Shown here piece by piece: positions 44,260 to 52,512 of a stretch of 64,000 nt of DNA; the first letter of the stretch is position 1; every line of letters begins with the position of its first letter. This DNA is from Candidatus Brevundimonas phytovorans (lineage in GTDB: Bacteria; Pseudomonadota; Alphaproteobacteria; Caulobacterales; Caulobacteraceae), in NCBI GenBank assembly GCA_029203145.1, contig CP119309.1, positions 1,017,001 through 1,081,000 of the forward strand, given 5' to 3'. A program made the position numbers and the translations under genes. The notes under the pieces were generated by a model that was given only the letters and a program-made list of their open reading frames with translations, ran no database searches and was not told the origin of the DNA.

Positions 44260-45009
44260 TCAGAACTGGGCGGTCTTGTTGTCGTGGACGAAGGCGTCGC
44301 GAGAGGCCTGGCTGTCCGCGTGCATGTACATTTCCAGGGTGAAGCCCTGCTCGAAGCGGTAGCCGTGGTCGACATCGCGCGGCTCCAGCCCGTTCAGCGC
44401 CTGCTTGGCGAGAACCAGGGCGGTGCGGCTCTTGGCGGCGATGACGGCGGCAAAGGCGCGGGCCTCGGCGTGGAGCTGATTGCGCGGGACCAGCTTCTCG
44501 ACGCCGCCCAGACGCCAGGCGTCCTGAGCCGTGATCCTGCCGCCGGTAAAGAAGGCGGCGCGCACGGTGTGCAGGGGCAGCATCCGCGACAGGTGCGAGG
44601 CCCCGCCCATGGCGCCCCGGTCGATCTCGGGCAGGGAGAAGTAGCAGTCGTCCGAGGCGATGACGGTGTCCGCCGCGCCGCAGATGCCGATGCCGCCGCC
44701 GATGACGAAGCCGTGGGCCGCGACCACGACCGGCACGGGGCAGTCGCGCACGGCCTTGAAGGTCAGGTAGTTGCCCCGGTTCAGGGCCACGATCCGCTCG
44801 GGATGGGCCTGCATCTCCTTGATGTCGACGCCGCCGCAGAAGCCCCGTCCCTCGGCGCGGATCAGGACGCAGCGCACGTCTTCGCGGCTGCCGACCTCGG
44901 TGATGAGCCCCGGCAGGGCGTTCCACAGAGTGGAGTCCAGGGCGTTGACCGGCGGGTGGTCGAGGATGACCTCGCCGATGCGGTCGTTGATGTCGGTGCG
45001 GATGGGCAT
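44260..45009 (-). CDS. echA20: EchA20-like ring D hydrolase (crotonase fold)
   Basis: 249 residues. Crotonase fold with LIRAEGRGFCGGVDIKEMQA, NRGNYLTFKAVRDCPVPVVV, GFVIGGGIGICGAADTVIAS, LPEIDRGAMGGASHLSRMLP and C-terminal GYRFEQGFTLEMYMH. The EGRGF-x-x-GVDIKEMQ and EQGFT phrases are diagnostic for mycobacterial EchA20, which hydrolyses the remaining ring D of the HIP-derived CoA ester rather than hydrating an enoyl-CoA. Placed between ipdC and dehydrogenase genes, as expected for that step. Confidence 0.9.
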   Translation of the reverse strand: MPIRTDINDRIGEVILDHPPVNALDSTLWNALPGLITEVGSREDVRCVLIRAEGRGFCGGVDIKEMQAHPERIVALNRGNYLTFKAVRDCPVPVVVAAHGFVIGGGIGICGAADTVIASDDCYFSLPEIDRGAMGGASHLSRMLPLHTVRAAFFTGGRITAQDAWRLGGVEKLVPRNQLHAEARAFAAVIAAKSRTALVLAKQALNGLEPRDVDHGYRFEQGFTLEMYMHADSQASRDAFVHDNKTAQF

Positions 45010-45021
45010 ATGGGGTTCCCG

Positions 45022-46107
45022 TCAGGCCGCTGTTGTCAGGTTGGGGGCGAGGGAACTGGTCACAGCCTCCAGCCGCGCGCGGGCCTGGGCGACGATCTGT
45101 TCGATCAGGTCGTGGCAGGTCGGCAGGTCGCCGAGACGTCCCGCCACCTGGCCGGTGGCCATCAGGCCGTCGTCCGGCTGGCCTTCGACCACGGCGCGCT
45201 GGATCAGCATGGGGGCGCTGGCGGCCATCATGGCCTGGGCCAGGGTCAGCCCGCCGTGGCTGGTCATGGCGCGGGCGGCGGCCAGAAGCTCAGGCACGGA
45301 GGCCCCGGTGGCGTTCTTCATCATCAGGGCGCTTTCCAGCGCGCGCAGCCACATGGAGACGGGACCGGCGCTCTCGATGCGCGCCAGACGCCGGTTGCGG
45401 ATCATGCGCTGGGGCAGGCCGTCGACCTTGGTCGAAACCAGGATGTCGTCGGGACCGGCCTTGACGTAGTGGGCCTTGGTCACGCCCGGCACCGGGCTTT
45501 CGGCGGTCATCAGGAAGCGTGTGCCCATGGCGATTCCGGCGGCGCCATAGGCCAGGGCGGCGGCCAGGCCGCGTCCGTCGCTGAAACCGCCCGCCGCCAC
45601 GACCGGCACCTTCACGGCGTCCAGAACCTGAGGCAGCAGGACGGTGGTGGCGACCGAGCCGGTATGACCGCCGCCTTCGCCGCCCTGGACCGTGATCATA
45701 TCGCAGCCCAGTTCGACCATCTTGCGGGCGTGCTTCAGCGCGCCGACGGTGGGGATGCAGACGATACCGGCGTCGCGGAAGCGGGCGATGATCGCCTTGT
45801 CGGGACCGCGTCCAAAGCTGACGGCGCGGACCTGAGCGCGCTCGGCCAGGATGATCTCGACGATCTCGGCGGCGCCCGGCTGGAACATGTGGAAGTTCAC
45901 GCCGAAGGGGTTGGTCGTCAGCGCCTTCAGTTGCGCGATGGCCTGACGCAGTTCGTCGGGCCGCATCACCGCGGCGCCGAGGAAGCCGAAGGCCCCCGCC
46001 TCGCTGGTCGCGGCGACCAGCTCAGGCGTGGCGATCCAGCCCATGGCCGTCTGGATGATGGGATAGCGGCAGCCGAGGCGGGCAGTCAGTTCGGTATTGA
46101 GGGTCAT
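45022..46107 (-). CDS. ipdC: IpdC-like flavin-dependent oxidoreductase
   Basis: 361 residues. Nitronate-monooxygenase-like TIM barrel: YPIIQTAMGWIATPELVAAT, NPFGVNFHMFQPGAAEIVEI, CDMITVQGGEGGGHTGSVAT, VPVVAAGGFSDGRGLAAALA, GAAGIAMGTRFLMTAESPV. Length and these FMN-binding turns match IpdC (355 residues in M. tuberculosis), needed for oxidation of the C/D ring CoA intermediate before EchA20 and IpdAB act. Its ATG overlaps the upstream hydratase by 4 bases. True nitronate oxidation is unlikely here. Confidence 0.88.
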   Translation of the reverse strand: MTLNTELTARLGCRYPIIQTAMGWIATPELVAATSEAGAFGFLGAAVMRPDELRQAIAQLKALTTNPFGVNFHMFQPGAAEIVEIILAERAQVRAVSFGRGPDKAIIARFRDAGIVCIPTVGALKHARKMVELGCDMITVQGGEGGGHTGSVATTVLLPQVLDAVKVPVVAAGGFSDGRGLAAALAYGAAGIAMGTRFLMTAESPVPGVTKAHYVKAGPDDILVSTKVDGLPQRMIRNRRLARIESAGPVSMWLRALESALMMKNATGASVPELLAAARAMTSHGGLTLAQAMMAASAPMLIQRAVVEGQPDDGLMATGQVAGRLGDLPTCHDLIEQIVAQARARLEAVTSSLAPNLTTAA

Positions 46108-47003
46108 GCCTTGCCCTCGTCCGTGCGCTTGTTGCCGGCGGCCATGGCCTTGCCGTCCAGCCCGCCGAGGCTGTTGCCGCTGACCAGATCATTCTGGGCG
46201 TGGGCAAAGTGGTGCATGTGGAAGACGGCGTCCATCGCCGTGCGCTTGCCGCGCAGATCCTCGACGTGGTTCACCGCCTGCTTGGTCAGCGACAGGCCGA
46301 GGCGCGGCAGGACGGCGATCTTCTCGGCGATGGCGCGGGTCTGGTCCTCCAGCTGATCGCGGGCGACCACGCGGTTGACCATGCCCAGTTCATAGGCGCG
46401 GGCGGCGGGCATCCGCTCGCCCAGGAACAGGAACTCCTTGGCGATGCGGGGGTGCATCTCGAAGGCGTGGGCGAAGTATTCGACGCCGGGAATGCCCATA
46501 CGCACGACCGGGTCCTGGAAGTAGGCGTCGTCGGAGGCGACGATCAGGTCGCAGACCCAGGCCAGCATCAGGCCTCCAGCGATGCAGGCCCCCTGAACCA
46601 TGGCGATGGTCGGCTTGGGGATGTCGCGCCAGCGACGGCACATTCCCAGATAGACCTCGTGCTCGCGGGCGTAGAGCAGCTCTGCGCCCGGCTTGTTGAC
46701 GTGGTCATAGGTCAGATGGCGACGATCAAAGCTCTTGTGCAGGTCGCGGCCCGGGGTGCCGATGTCGTGGCCGGCCGAGAAATGCTTGCCCGCCCCGCGC
46801 AGGACGATGACCTTGACCGCATCGTCATCGACGGCGCGGCGGAAGGCGTCGTCCAGCGCATAGGTCATCTGTGAGTTCTGGGCGTTATGGAACGCCGTGC
46901 GATCCATGGTGATCCAGGCGACCGGCCCCTCGACCGCATAGGCGACGGGCGTCTCGGTCTCGTAGGTGATCTCGACGTCTTTCGGGGGGACCAGGTCGCT
47001 CAT
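46104..47003 (-). CDS. Enoyl-CoA hydratase of the HIP operon
   Basis: 299 residues, longer than most crotonases (~260). VEGPVAWITMDRTAFHNAQN, oxyanion segment GAGKHFSAGHDIGTPGRDL, ACIAGGLMLAWVCDLIVASD, and QDPVVRMGIPGVEYFAHAFE. The HDIG-x-P insert after the first oxyanion turn and the lost catalytic Glu pair suggest a steroid-type hydratase rather than fatty-acid crotonase. It lies between ipdB and ipdC, 2 bases after the ipdB stop. Confidence 0.85.
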   Translation of the reverse strand: MSDLVPPKDVEITYETETPVAYAVEGPVAWITMDRTAFHNAQNSQMTYALDDAFRRAVDDDAVKVIVLRGAGKHFSAGHDIGTPGRDLHKSFDRRHLTYDHVNKPGAELLYAREHEVYLGMCRRWRDIPKPTIAMVQGACIAGGLMLAWVCDLIVASDDAYFQDPVVRMGIPGVEYFAHAFEMHPRIAKEFLFLGERMPAARAYELGMVNRVVARDQLEDQTRAIAEKIAVLPRLGLSLTKQAVNHVEDLRGKRTAMDAVFHMHHFAHAQNDLVSGNSLGGLDGKAMAAGNKRTDEGKA

Positions 47004-47005
47004 GG

Positions 47006-47815
47006 TCAGGCCGCGTCCTGCAGGCGGCGGTCGCCGGCGGGGTCGCCCTTGAACAGGGTGGCGCGCAGGTTGTGCGGGTCCAGCCGGTTGCGGATGATCG
47101 ACAGCTGCTCAGGCGTCGGCGCTGCGGTTTCAGGGATGGTCTCGGGCCGCGCCAGGGCGAAGCCGGTCTTGTCCTGAACCTCGTCGAAGGTGACGCCGGG
47201 GTGGAGGGATCGCACCCGCATCGCCTTGTTGGCGCCGCTGAAGTCCAGCACGGCCAGGTCGGTGATGACCATCCGCAGGTCGAGGCCGGCGGGCTTTTTC
47301 CCATCAGGCCAACGAGCTGGGTTGTAGCCGACGCCGCAGACGAAATCGACTTCACCCGCCACGAAGGACCGCGTGTTGTGGGTCGGCACGAAATAGCTGT
47401 TGGGGTGGCTGATCGAGTTGCCCGGATAGCCGCGCGCACCCAGCAGGGCGGCCTTGGGCTTGGCGTGGTCGCCGATGACCGAGATATTGGTCTGGCCAAA
47501 GCGGTCGATCTGGGTCGGCACGACCATGGCGTGACGCTTGCCGCCCCACAGATTGTCGAAGGTGCGGGAAAACGGCATCCAACCCTCGACCTTGGGCACA
47601 TAGCCGTTGCGCGGGCCGACCGGGACGGGTTCCGAGACGAAGTGGTTCTCGCCGTCGGTCAGCATCAGGGCCGGGTTGACGGTCAGCTTCGCCAGACCGG
47701 CGGCCAGGCGCGGCATCAGGGTGATGCCGGTGGCCAGAACCTCGCCGTCGTTGCGCCAGGCGTCGGCGGCGGCGGCGATGCAAAGTTCGGCCAGGGTGTA
47801 GGATGTCTGGGTCAT
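47006..47815 (-). CDS. ipdB: IpdB, beta subunit of the ring C-opening CoA-transferase-fold hydrolase
   Basis: 269 residues from the ATG at 47815; a TTG at 47830 lies in the ipdA stop and is less likely. LMLTDGENHFVSEPVPVG, VEGWMPFSRTFDNLWGGKRH, VVPTQIDRFGQTNISVIGD, GARGYPGNSISHPNSYFVP, AVLDFSGANKAMRVRSLHPG. These follow mycobacterial IpdB in order. With IpdA it forms a heterodimeric class I CoA-transferase fold that instead hydrolyses ring C of the CoA ester COCHEA-CoA. Confidence 0.92.
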   Translation of the reverse strand: MTQTSYTLAELCIAAAADAWRNDGEVLATGITLMPRLAAGLAKLTVNPALMLTDGENHFVSEPVPVGPRNGYVPKVEGWMPFSRTFDNLWGGKRHAMVVPTQIDRFGQTNISVIGDHAKPKAALLGARGYPGNSISHPNSYFVPTHNTRSFVAGEVDFVCGVGYNPARWPDGKKPAGLDLRMVITDLAVLDFSGANKAMRVRSLHPGVTFDEVQDKTGFALARPETIPETAAPTPEQLSIIRNRLDPHNLRATLFKGDPAGDRRLQDAA

Positions 47816-47826
47816 GTCGGCGGGCC

Positions 47827-48699
47827 TCAATAGATCGGCGCGGGCAGGGCGCGGACGTGGTCGGCGCCGCCGACCGCCGCGAGATAGGCGTCGGGCGTCG
47901 CGTCGATGAAACGAGCTCGATAGTCGGCCCAGTCCTCTGGCGAGGTGGCGCCGACGTAGGTCTTCAGGTGGGCCATATCGATCCCGTAGTCCGGCGAGGC
48001 GCCGGTCGGGTGGGCGCCCAGCGGGGCTTCGATGACCCCGGTGACGACGCTGCGCTCGAACGGGTGGAAGCGGGCGTTGGTGGGCAGATCCAGCCCCTCG
48101 GTCGTCACCACCTGTTCGGTCGAGACGAAGACCTGATCGGCGGCGCGGGCCATCAGGTCGTCGAAGAAGGGGTCGGGGCTGAAGATCAGGGTATTGCCCG
48201 CCTGATCTGCGCGGTGGACGTGCAGAATGGCGGCGTCCAGCTTGATCGCCGGCATGGCCAGCAAGGTCTGGCCGTCCTCATAGGGCGAGCGGATCGTCTT
48301 GATGCCCTGCGAGGGAATGTCCGTCGCCAGGCCGAAGTTGGCGGGCAGGAAGGGCAGGCGCATGGCCGCGGCCCGCAGGCCCCAGTGCAGCAGGCCTTCG
48401 TCCAGTTCCAGAATCTCAAGCGCGCCCGCCTGTCGTGCGGCGCGGAAATGCGGGTCCAAGGGGAAATGATCCAGAGAAACAAAGCCGAAGATCAGATTCT
48501 TCACCTTGCCCGACGCCACCAAGACCCCGACGTCGGGGCCGCCGTAGCCGACGATGGTCAGGTCCTTAAGGTCAGAACGCGCGATGGCGCGCACGAGGGC
48601 CATGGGCTTGCGGCGCGTGGCCCAACCCCCGATTCCGATGGTCATTCCGTCGCGCAGGCTGGCGACAAAGCCATCCAGATCCAGCCGTTTATCCAGCAC
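47827..48699 (-). CDS. ipdA: IpdA, alpha subunit of the ring C-opening CoA-transferase-fold hydrolase
   Basis: 290 residues from a GTG at 48699 (V-L-D-K-R-L), with CGGAG 9 bases upstream; 77 extra in-frame codons have no homology and cross the operator region. LRDGMTIGIGGWATRRKPMA, VRAIARSDLKDLTIVGYGGP, GKVKNLIFGFVSLDHFPLDP, ELDEGLLHWGLRAAAMRLPF, DPFFDDLMARAADQVFVSTE: nearly phrase-for-phrase IpdA (292 residues in M. tuberculosis), including the conserved DEG segment. First gene of the 15-gene operon; divergent from the MFS gene across a palindrome. Confidence 0.93.
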   Translation of the reverse strand: MLDKRLDLDGFVASLRDGMTIGIGGWATRRKPMALVRAIARSDLKDLTIVGYGGPDVGVLVASGKVKNLIFGFVSLDHFPLDPHFRAARQAGALEILELDEGLLHWGLRAAAMRLPFLPANFGLATDIPSQGIKTIRSPYEDGQTLLAMPAIKLDAAILHVHRADQAGNTLIFSPDPFFDDLMARAADQVFVSTEQVVTTEGLDLPTNARFHPFERSVVTGVIEAPLGAHPTGASPDYGIDMAHLKTYVGATSPEDWADYRARFIDATPDAYLAAVGGADHVRALPAPIY

Positions 48700-48840
48700 G
48701 CCGTGACACTCCGTGAAGCAGGGAAGATTGGTTCCTGTCACGACGCTATGAGACCGGCCGGAGACGGTGAAGGGTCCCCAAAGGAACGGATTGTTTGCGT
48801 CCGAAGACAATGCGGACGGCCCCCCGAAATAGGGCTGCTG

Positions 48841-48865
48841 GCGAAACACTCTGGTCGTGTTTCGC
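48841..48865. promoter_or_regulatory. Perfect palindrome between divergent ipdA and MFS genes
   Basis: GCGAAACAC (48841-48849) and GTGTTTCGC (48857-48865), perfect 9-bp arms around 7 bases. Its position, 140 bp before ipdA and 94 bp before the MFS start, and its 25-bp dyad fit an operator for a dimeric regulator (TetR or GntR type). No such regulator gene lies in the window. The symmetry also argues against the MFS gene starting at 48857. Confidence 0.6.
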
Positions 48866-48958
48866 GCCTTATCGCGGCGGTCGGCTTGGGCTCTATTTTC
48901 CCGATCGGCGGCCTGGTCCGCCCGCGACATTCATAAGGTCGCCGCGCGGGAGACCCGT

Positions 48959-50281
48959 TTGCTTCAGAGACTTCGCAACACCCCCGGCGCGCCCCTGACG
49001 GGGGAAACCACCCTGTCCAAAGGCGTGTTCGCCCTGATCTTCGTGGTGTCGATGGCCATGGCCGTGGGCAACCTGGGCCTGGTTTCAGTCATGCCCGCTA
49101 TCGGACGCGCCATAGGCATTTCCGATCATCTTGTGGCGGCGATCTTCTCGCTGTCGGCCCTGCTGTGGGCCATCAGCGCGCCGTACTGGGCCAGGGTCTC
49201 GGACGTGCGGGGGCGCAAGCCGATGATGATGCTGGGGCTGGGCGGCTTTGTTTTCTCCATGCTGGGCTGCGCCCTGGTGGTCTGGGCCGGGCTGCAGGCC
49301 CTGCTGGCGCCGATGGCGGTCTTTCTGGCCTTCGCCGCGATCCGCGGGGTGTTCGGTCTGCTGGGCTCGGCGACCGCTTCGTCCAGCCAGGCCTATGTGG
49401 CCGAGCGCACGTCCGAGAAGGATCGGACGGCCGCCCTGTCGGCCCTGGCCGGCGCCCTGGGCATGGGAACCATCATTGGTCCGGCGGTGTCGCCGCTTCT
49501 GGTCTTCGGCTTCCTTGGTCTGGCTGGGCCCATGACCATCTTCGCCCTGATCGCGGCGGCGATTCTGATTGCGGTGGCGGTGATGATTCCGTCGGATCGT
49601 CCGCCCGTGTCGGTGCGCGAGGCGGGGCTGAAGGCGAACGCGGCGGGCGGCAAGCCAGCCCGCGCCAAGGCGGGAACCGGAGTCTGGCGCGACAAGAACA
49701 TCGGACCCTATCTCTGGTACGGCCTGCTTTCGGCCTGCGCCCAGGCGATCAATGTCTATACCCTGGGTTTCGTCATCATGGACGAGATGGCCCTGCCGGC
49801 GGCGGAGGCTCAGGGCTATATCGGCATCGCCATGGCGGCGGGCGCGGCGGCTGGCCTGGCGGGTCAGTGGGTCCTGATCCCTGGGCTGAAGATGTCGCCG
49901 CGACAACTGTTGCGGGCTGGGGCGGTTCTGGCGCTGGCGGGCAATCTGATCACCGTTTTCGCCGGCGACATCTGGCTTCTGACGCTCGGCTATGTGGTGC
50001 TGACCCTGGGCTTCAGCTTCTGCCGGCCCGGCTTTACGGCGGGCTCTTCGCTGGCGGCTCGCCCTGATCAGCAAGGCCTCGTGGCGGGCATGGTCTCCAG
50101 CTTGTCGGGGGCGGCCATCGTCGTCACCCCTGTGATCGGGGTGCTGCTTTACGAGTTCGCACCTGCGGCGCCTTTCATCCTGAACTGCGTCGTCATGGCC
50201 GGACTGGCGCTCTACGCCTGGAAAAACCCCTCGCTGCGGCGCGGCGAGCCCGGCCTGGCGCGGACTTCGATTGTTTCCTGA
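48959..50281 (+). CDS. MFS transporter divergent from ipdA
   Basis: 440 residues from a TTG at 48959 with GGGAG 6 bases upstream; the in-frame GTG at 48857 lies in the palindrome and adds an Arg-rich stretch unlike a transporter start. About twelve membrane helices; ALLWAISAPYWARVSDVRGR and KPMMMLGLGGFVFSMLG carry the loop 2-3 motif D-x-R-G-R-K-P, and GMGTIIGPAVSPLLVFGFLG the antiport-like helix 5 motif. Inner membrane drug/metabolite-type carrier; uptake or export of steroid acids is inferred from position. Confidence 0.82.
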   Translation: MLQRLRNTPGAPLTGETTLSKGVFALIFVVSMAMAVGNLGLVSVMPAIGRAIGISDHLVAAIFSLSALLWAISAPYWARVSDVRGRKPMMMLGLGGFVFSMLGCALVVWAGLQALLAPMAVFLAFAAIRGVFGLLGSATASSSQAYVAERTSEKDRTAALSALAGALGMGTIIGPAVSPLLVFGFLGLAGPMTIFALIAAAILIAVAVMIPSDRPPVSVREAGLKANAAGGKPARAKAGTGVWRDKNIGPYLWYGLLSACAQAINVYTLGFVIMDEMALPAAEAQGYIGIAMAAGAAAGLAGQWVLIPGLKMSPRQLLRAGAVLALAGNLITVFAGDIWLLTLGYVVLTLGFSFCRPGFTAGSSLAARPDQQGLVAGMVSSLSGAAIVVTPVIGVLLYEFAPAAPFILNCVVMAGLALYAWKNPSLRRGEPGLARTSIVS

Positions 50282-50411
50282 TGCGGATAAACCGTCTGCG
50301 TCCACGTGCTTGTTGTCGACGAGCGTCGGGTAATAATCGCTCCATCAAGATTTAAAAATCGGCTGACGAACAGACTAGTTCGTGATGGTCAAAGAAACGT
50401 GGGAGTGTTCC

Positions 50412-51602
50412 GTGGATCGGTATCTGGTAATTTCGTCCGATGGTCATGCCGGTTTGCCCCCGGAAAAGTATCGCGAGTATCTGGACCCGCAGTATCGAGC
50501 CGAGTTTGACGAGCGCATCGTCAAGGAAATCGCGGCCCGCGAACAGCACGAGAAGAACTTCCTCCTCGACGACTTCAACAACAAATGGCGCGCCGATGCC
50601 GGCGAAGGCATGGAGGGCGCCTGGGACTCGACGATCCGCAGCCGTATTCTGGATGAGGACGGCGTCGCCGCCGAGGTCCTCTATCCCGATGGCATCACCG
50701 AGCGGAACGCCCCGCCTTTCGGCGCCGACATCGGCCTGAGGCCAGTCCTGAAGGACGCGCACCTGCAATGGGCGGGCGCCCGCGCCCACAATCGCTGGAT
50801 GGCCGAGTTCTGTCAGATGGACCCGGTGCGCCGCATCGGCCTGGCCATCATCCCGGCCCTCTACGACATGGAAGAGAACCTCAAGGAAATCCGTTGGGCC
50901 AAGGAGAATGGTCTGAAGGGCGTGGTCCTGCCGACCTTGATGGAGGGCTACGACTTCTACAACCATCCGAAATACCACCCGATGTGGGCCATGCTGCAAG
51001 AGTTCAACATGCCCGTGAATTTCCACTCGGGCGCGGCGCCGGCCTATGACACGGCCCAGCCTGGCTGGATCGGCATCTACCTTTCGGAGTACGCCTTCTT
51101 CCTGACCCGCCCGATGTCGGCCCTGATCTTCGGCGGCGTGTTCGAGCAGTTCCCGAACCTGAAAGTCACCTTCACCGAAGCGGGCGGCGAGTTCTGGTTC
51201 CCGTGGATGCTGGAGCTGATGGACGTCCGCGCCTCGGTCAAGCACACCAGCGGCAAGCTGGGCGATCACCGCTCCAACCTGTCGATGAAGCCGAGCGAAT
51301 ACTTCAAGCGCAACATCTGGGTCGGCTGCTCGGCCCTGCCGGACGAAGAGACCACCGAGTCCTACTACAACATCGGCATCGACCGGGTGCTGTGGGGCAC
51401 TGACTATCCCCACCCCGAGGGCACCTGGCCCCACACCCTGCCCAAGATGATCGCCAGCCTGGGCGGGCTGCCCGAAGCCGACATCTCCAGGATGTTCGCG
51501 GGCAACGCCCTGGAAGTCTACGACCTGGATGAGAAGGCGCTGAACGCCATCGCGGCCCGCATCGGCCCGCAGAAGACCAACTTCATCAAGGCCGCCGCCT
51601 GA
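50412..51602 (+). CDS. Amidohydrolase-family (Amidohydro-rel) protein
   Basis: 396 residues from a GTG at 50412, GGGAG 6 bases before; an upstream ATG pair at 50382 is in frame but worse placed. ISSDGHAGLPPE starts the barrel, then MPVNFHSGAAP, VTFTEAGGEFWFPW and VLWGTDYPHPEGTWPHT, with metal-binding His and Asp. Related to 2-amino-3-carboxymuconate-type decarboxylases and amidohydrolase-2 hydrolases; a C-C hydrolysis or decarboxylation role is possible. ACGAAC/GTTCGT (50366-50383) lies just upstream. First gene of a three-gene module. Confidence 0.82.
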   Translation: MDRYLVISSDGHAGLPPEKYREYLDPQYRAEFDERIVKEIAAREQHEKNFLLDDFNNKWRADAGEGMEGAWDSTIRSRILDEDGVAAEVLYPDGITERNAPPFGADIGLRPVLKDAHLQWAGARAHNRWMAEFCQMDPVRRIGLAIIPALYDMEENLKEIRWAKENGLKGVVLPTLMEGYDFYNHPKYHPMWAMLQEFNMPVNFHSGAAPAYDTAQPGWIGIYLSEYAFFLTRPMSALIFGGVFEQFPNLKVTFTEAGGEFWFPWMLELMDVRASVKHTSGKLGDHRSNLSMKPSEYFKRNIWVGCSALPDEETTESYYNIGIDRVLWGTDYPHPEGTWPHTLPKMIASLGGLPEADISRMFAGNALEVYDLDEKALNAIAARIGPQKTNFIKAAA

Positions 51603-51609
51603 TACCGAC

Positions 51610-51638
51610 CGGGAGCGGTCGCGTTCGCGCCGCTCCCG
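51610..51638 (+). terminator. Hairpin between the amidohydrolase and ADC-like genes
   Basis: CGGGAGCGG and CCGCTCCCG, perfect 9-bp arms. No T-run follows directly, so partial termination or mRNA stabilisation is as likely as full termination. Confidence 0.5.
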
Positions 51639-51675
51639 TCCAAATCCTCATAAAAAACGACTGGGAGAGACGACG

Positions 51676-52512
51676 TTGGCCAAGCTTCGCTACGTTCAGG
51701 ACGTGAATAAACTCAAGGCCGCGATGGAGGCTCGCGCTTCTGGCGGCGGGCTCAAGAACACCGTGCAGACCCTGCGCGCCTTCTATGAGACCGATCCCGA
51801 GATCGTGGCGGCCCTGCTGCCCAAGCCGCTGCAGCCGACGGCGACGCCGAAGATCCTGATCCAGTTCTCTTATGTTGAAATGCGTCCGACGCCCGACAAT
51901 GTCGTCGTGTCGGCGGCCATGACGGTCGGCGTCGAGTCCACCTACAAGGGCAAGACCGGCTGGTACGTTCTGGCCATGCCCATGGGCGGCGAGTTCGTCG
52001 TCATCAGCGGCCGTGAGCGTTTCGGCGAGCCCAAGAAGATCGCCGACGTCAAGTTCACCAAGGACGGCGACCGCCTGCACGTCACCTGCACCCGCAACGG
52101 CATCGCCTTCGTCGAGCTGGAAGGTCAGATCGGCGAGAGCCTGGGCGGCAAGAAGTTCACTGAGAACCTGTTCTGCTACAAGGGCATGCCGGGCATCGAC
52201 AACGGCTTCGGCTTCGACGGCGATGTCTTCCTGACCCAGCTGAACTGGGATCGTGACTGGGACATGCACCATGTCGTCAATGGCGGCAAAGTCACGCTGC
52301 GCGAGTCCGCCGCCGACCCGCTGGTCGATGTGCCGGTGCGCAAGCTGCTGAAGATGGAATACTCGGAAGGTCGCAGCATCACCGGCGGCGAAATCCTCGA
52401 GAAGGTGCCGGGCGAGTGGCTGCAGCCCTTCTGGTTCGGCCGCTACGACGACAACCCGACCGGCGGCATCGAGATCGCGCTCGCTTCGGAGGCGGCGCTT
52501 CAGGATGCGTGA
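51676..52512 (+). CDS. Acetoacetate decarboxylase-family protein
   Basis: 278 residues from a TTG preceded by GGGAGAG. Acetoacetate decarboxylase fold: YVLAMPMGGEFVVISGRERF, GEPKKIADVKF with the Lys pair where the Schiff-base Lys sits in true decarboxylases, then DGDVFLTQLNWDRDWD. Family members act on beta-keto acids, or as aldolase/dehydratase-like enzymes. Co-transcribed with an amidohydrolase and an SDR. Substrate unknown. Confidence 0.82.
   Translation: MAKLRYVQDVNKLKAAMEARASGGGLKNTVQTLRAFYETDPEIVAALLPKPLQPTATPKILIQFSYVEMRPTPDNVVVSAAMTVGVESTYKGKTGWYVLAMPMGGEFVVISGRERFGEPKKIADVKFTKDGDRLHVTCTRNGIAFVELEGQIGESLGGKKFTENLFCYKGMPGIDNGFGFDGDVFLTQLNWDRDWDMHHVVNGGKVTLRESAADPLVDVPVRKLLKMEYSEGRSITGGEILEKVPGEWLQPFWFGRYDDNPTGGIEIALASEAALQDA

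Noticed and set aside
44249..44926. 5' extension of the acyl-CoA dehydrogenase at 43088 across echA20
   Set aside because: The extension is the shadow frame of echA20; the family start motif begins at the GTG at 44248.
44077..46356. 759-codon plus-strand open frame across echA20 and ipdC
   Set aside because: Antisense to two well-supported genes; composition (G, D, H, A rich) is typical of GC-rich shadow frames.
48857..48958. GTG start for the MFS transporter inside the palindrome
   Set aside because: Adds an Arg-rich stretch unlike family members; TTG at 48959 has GGGAG at good spacing.
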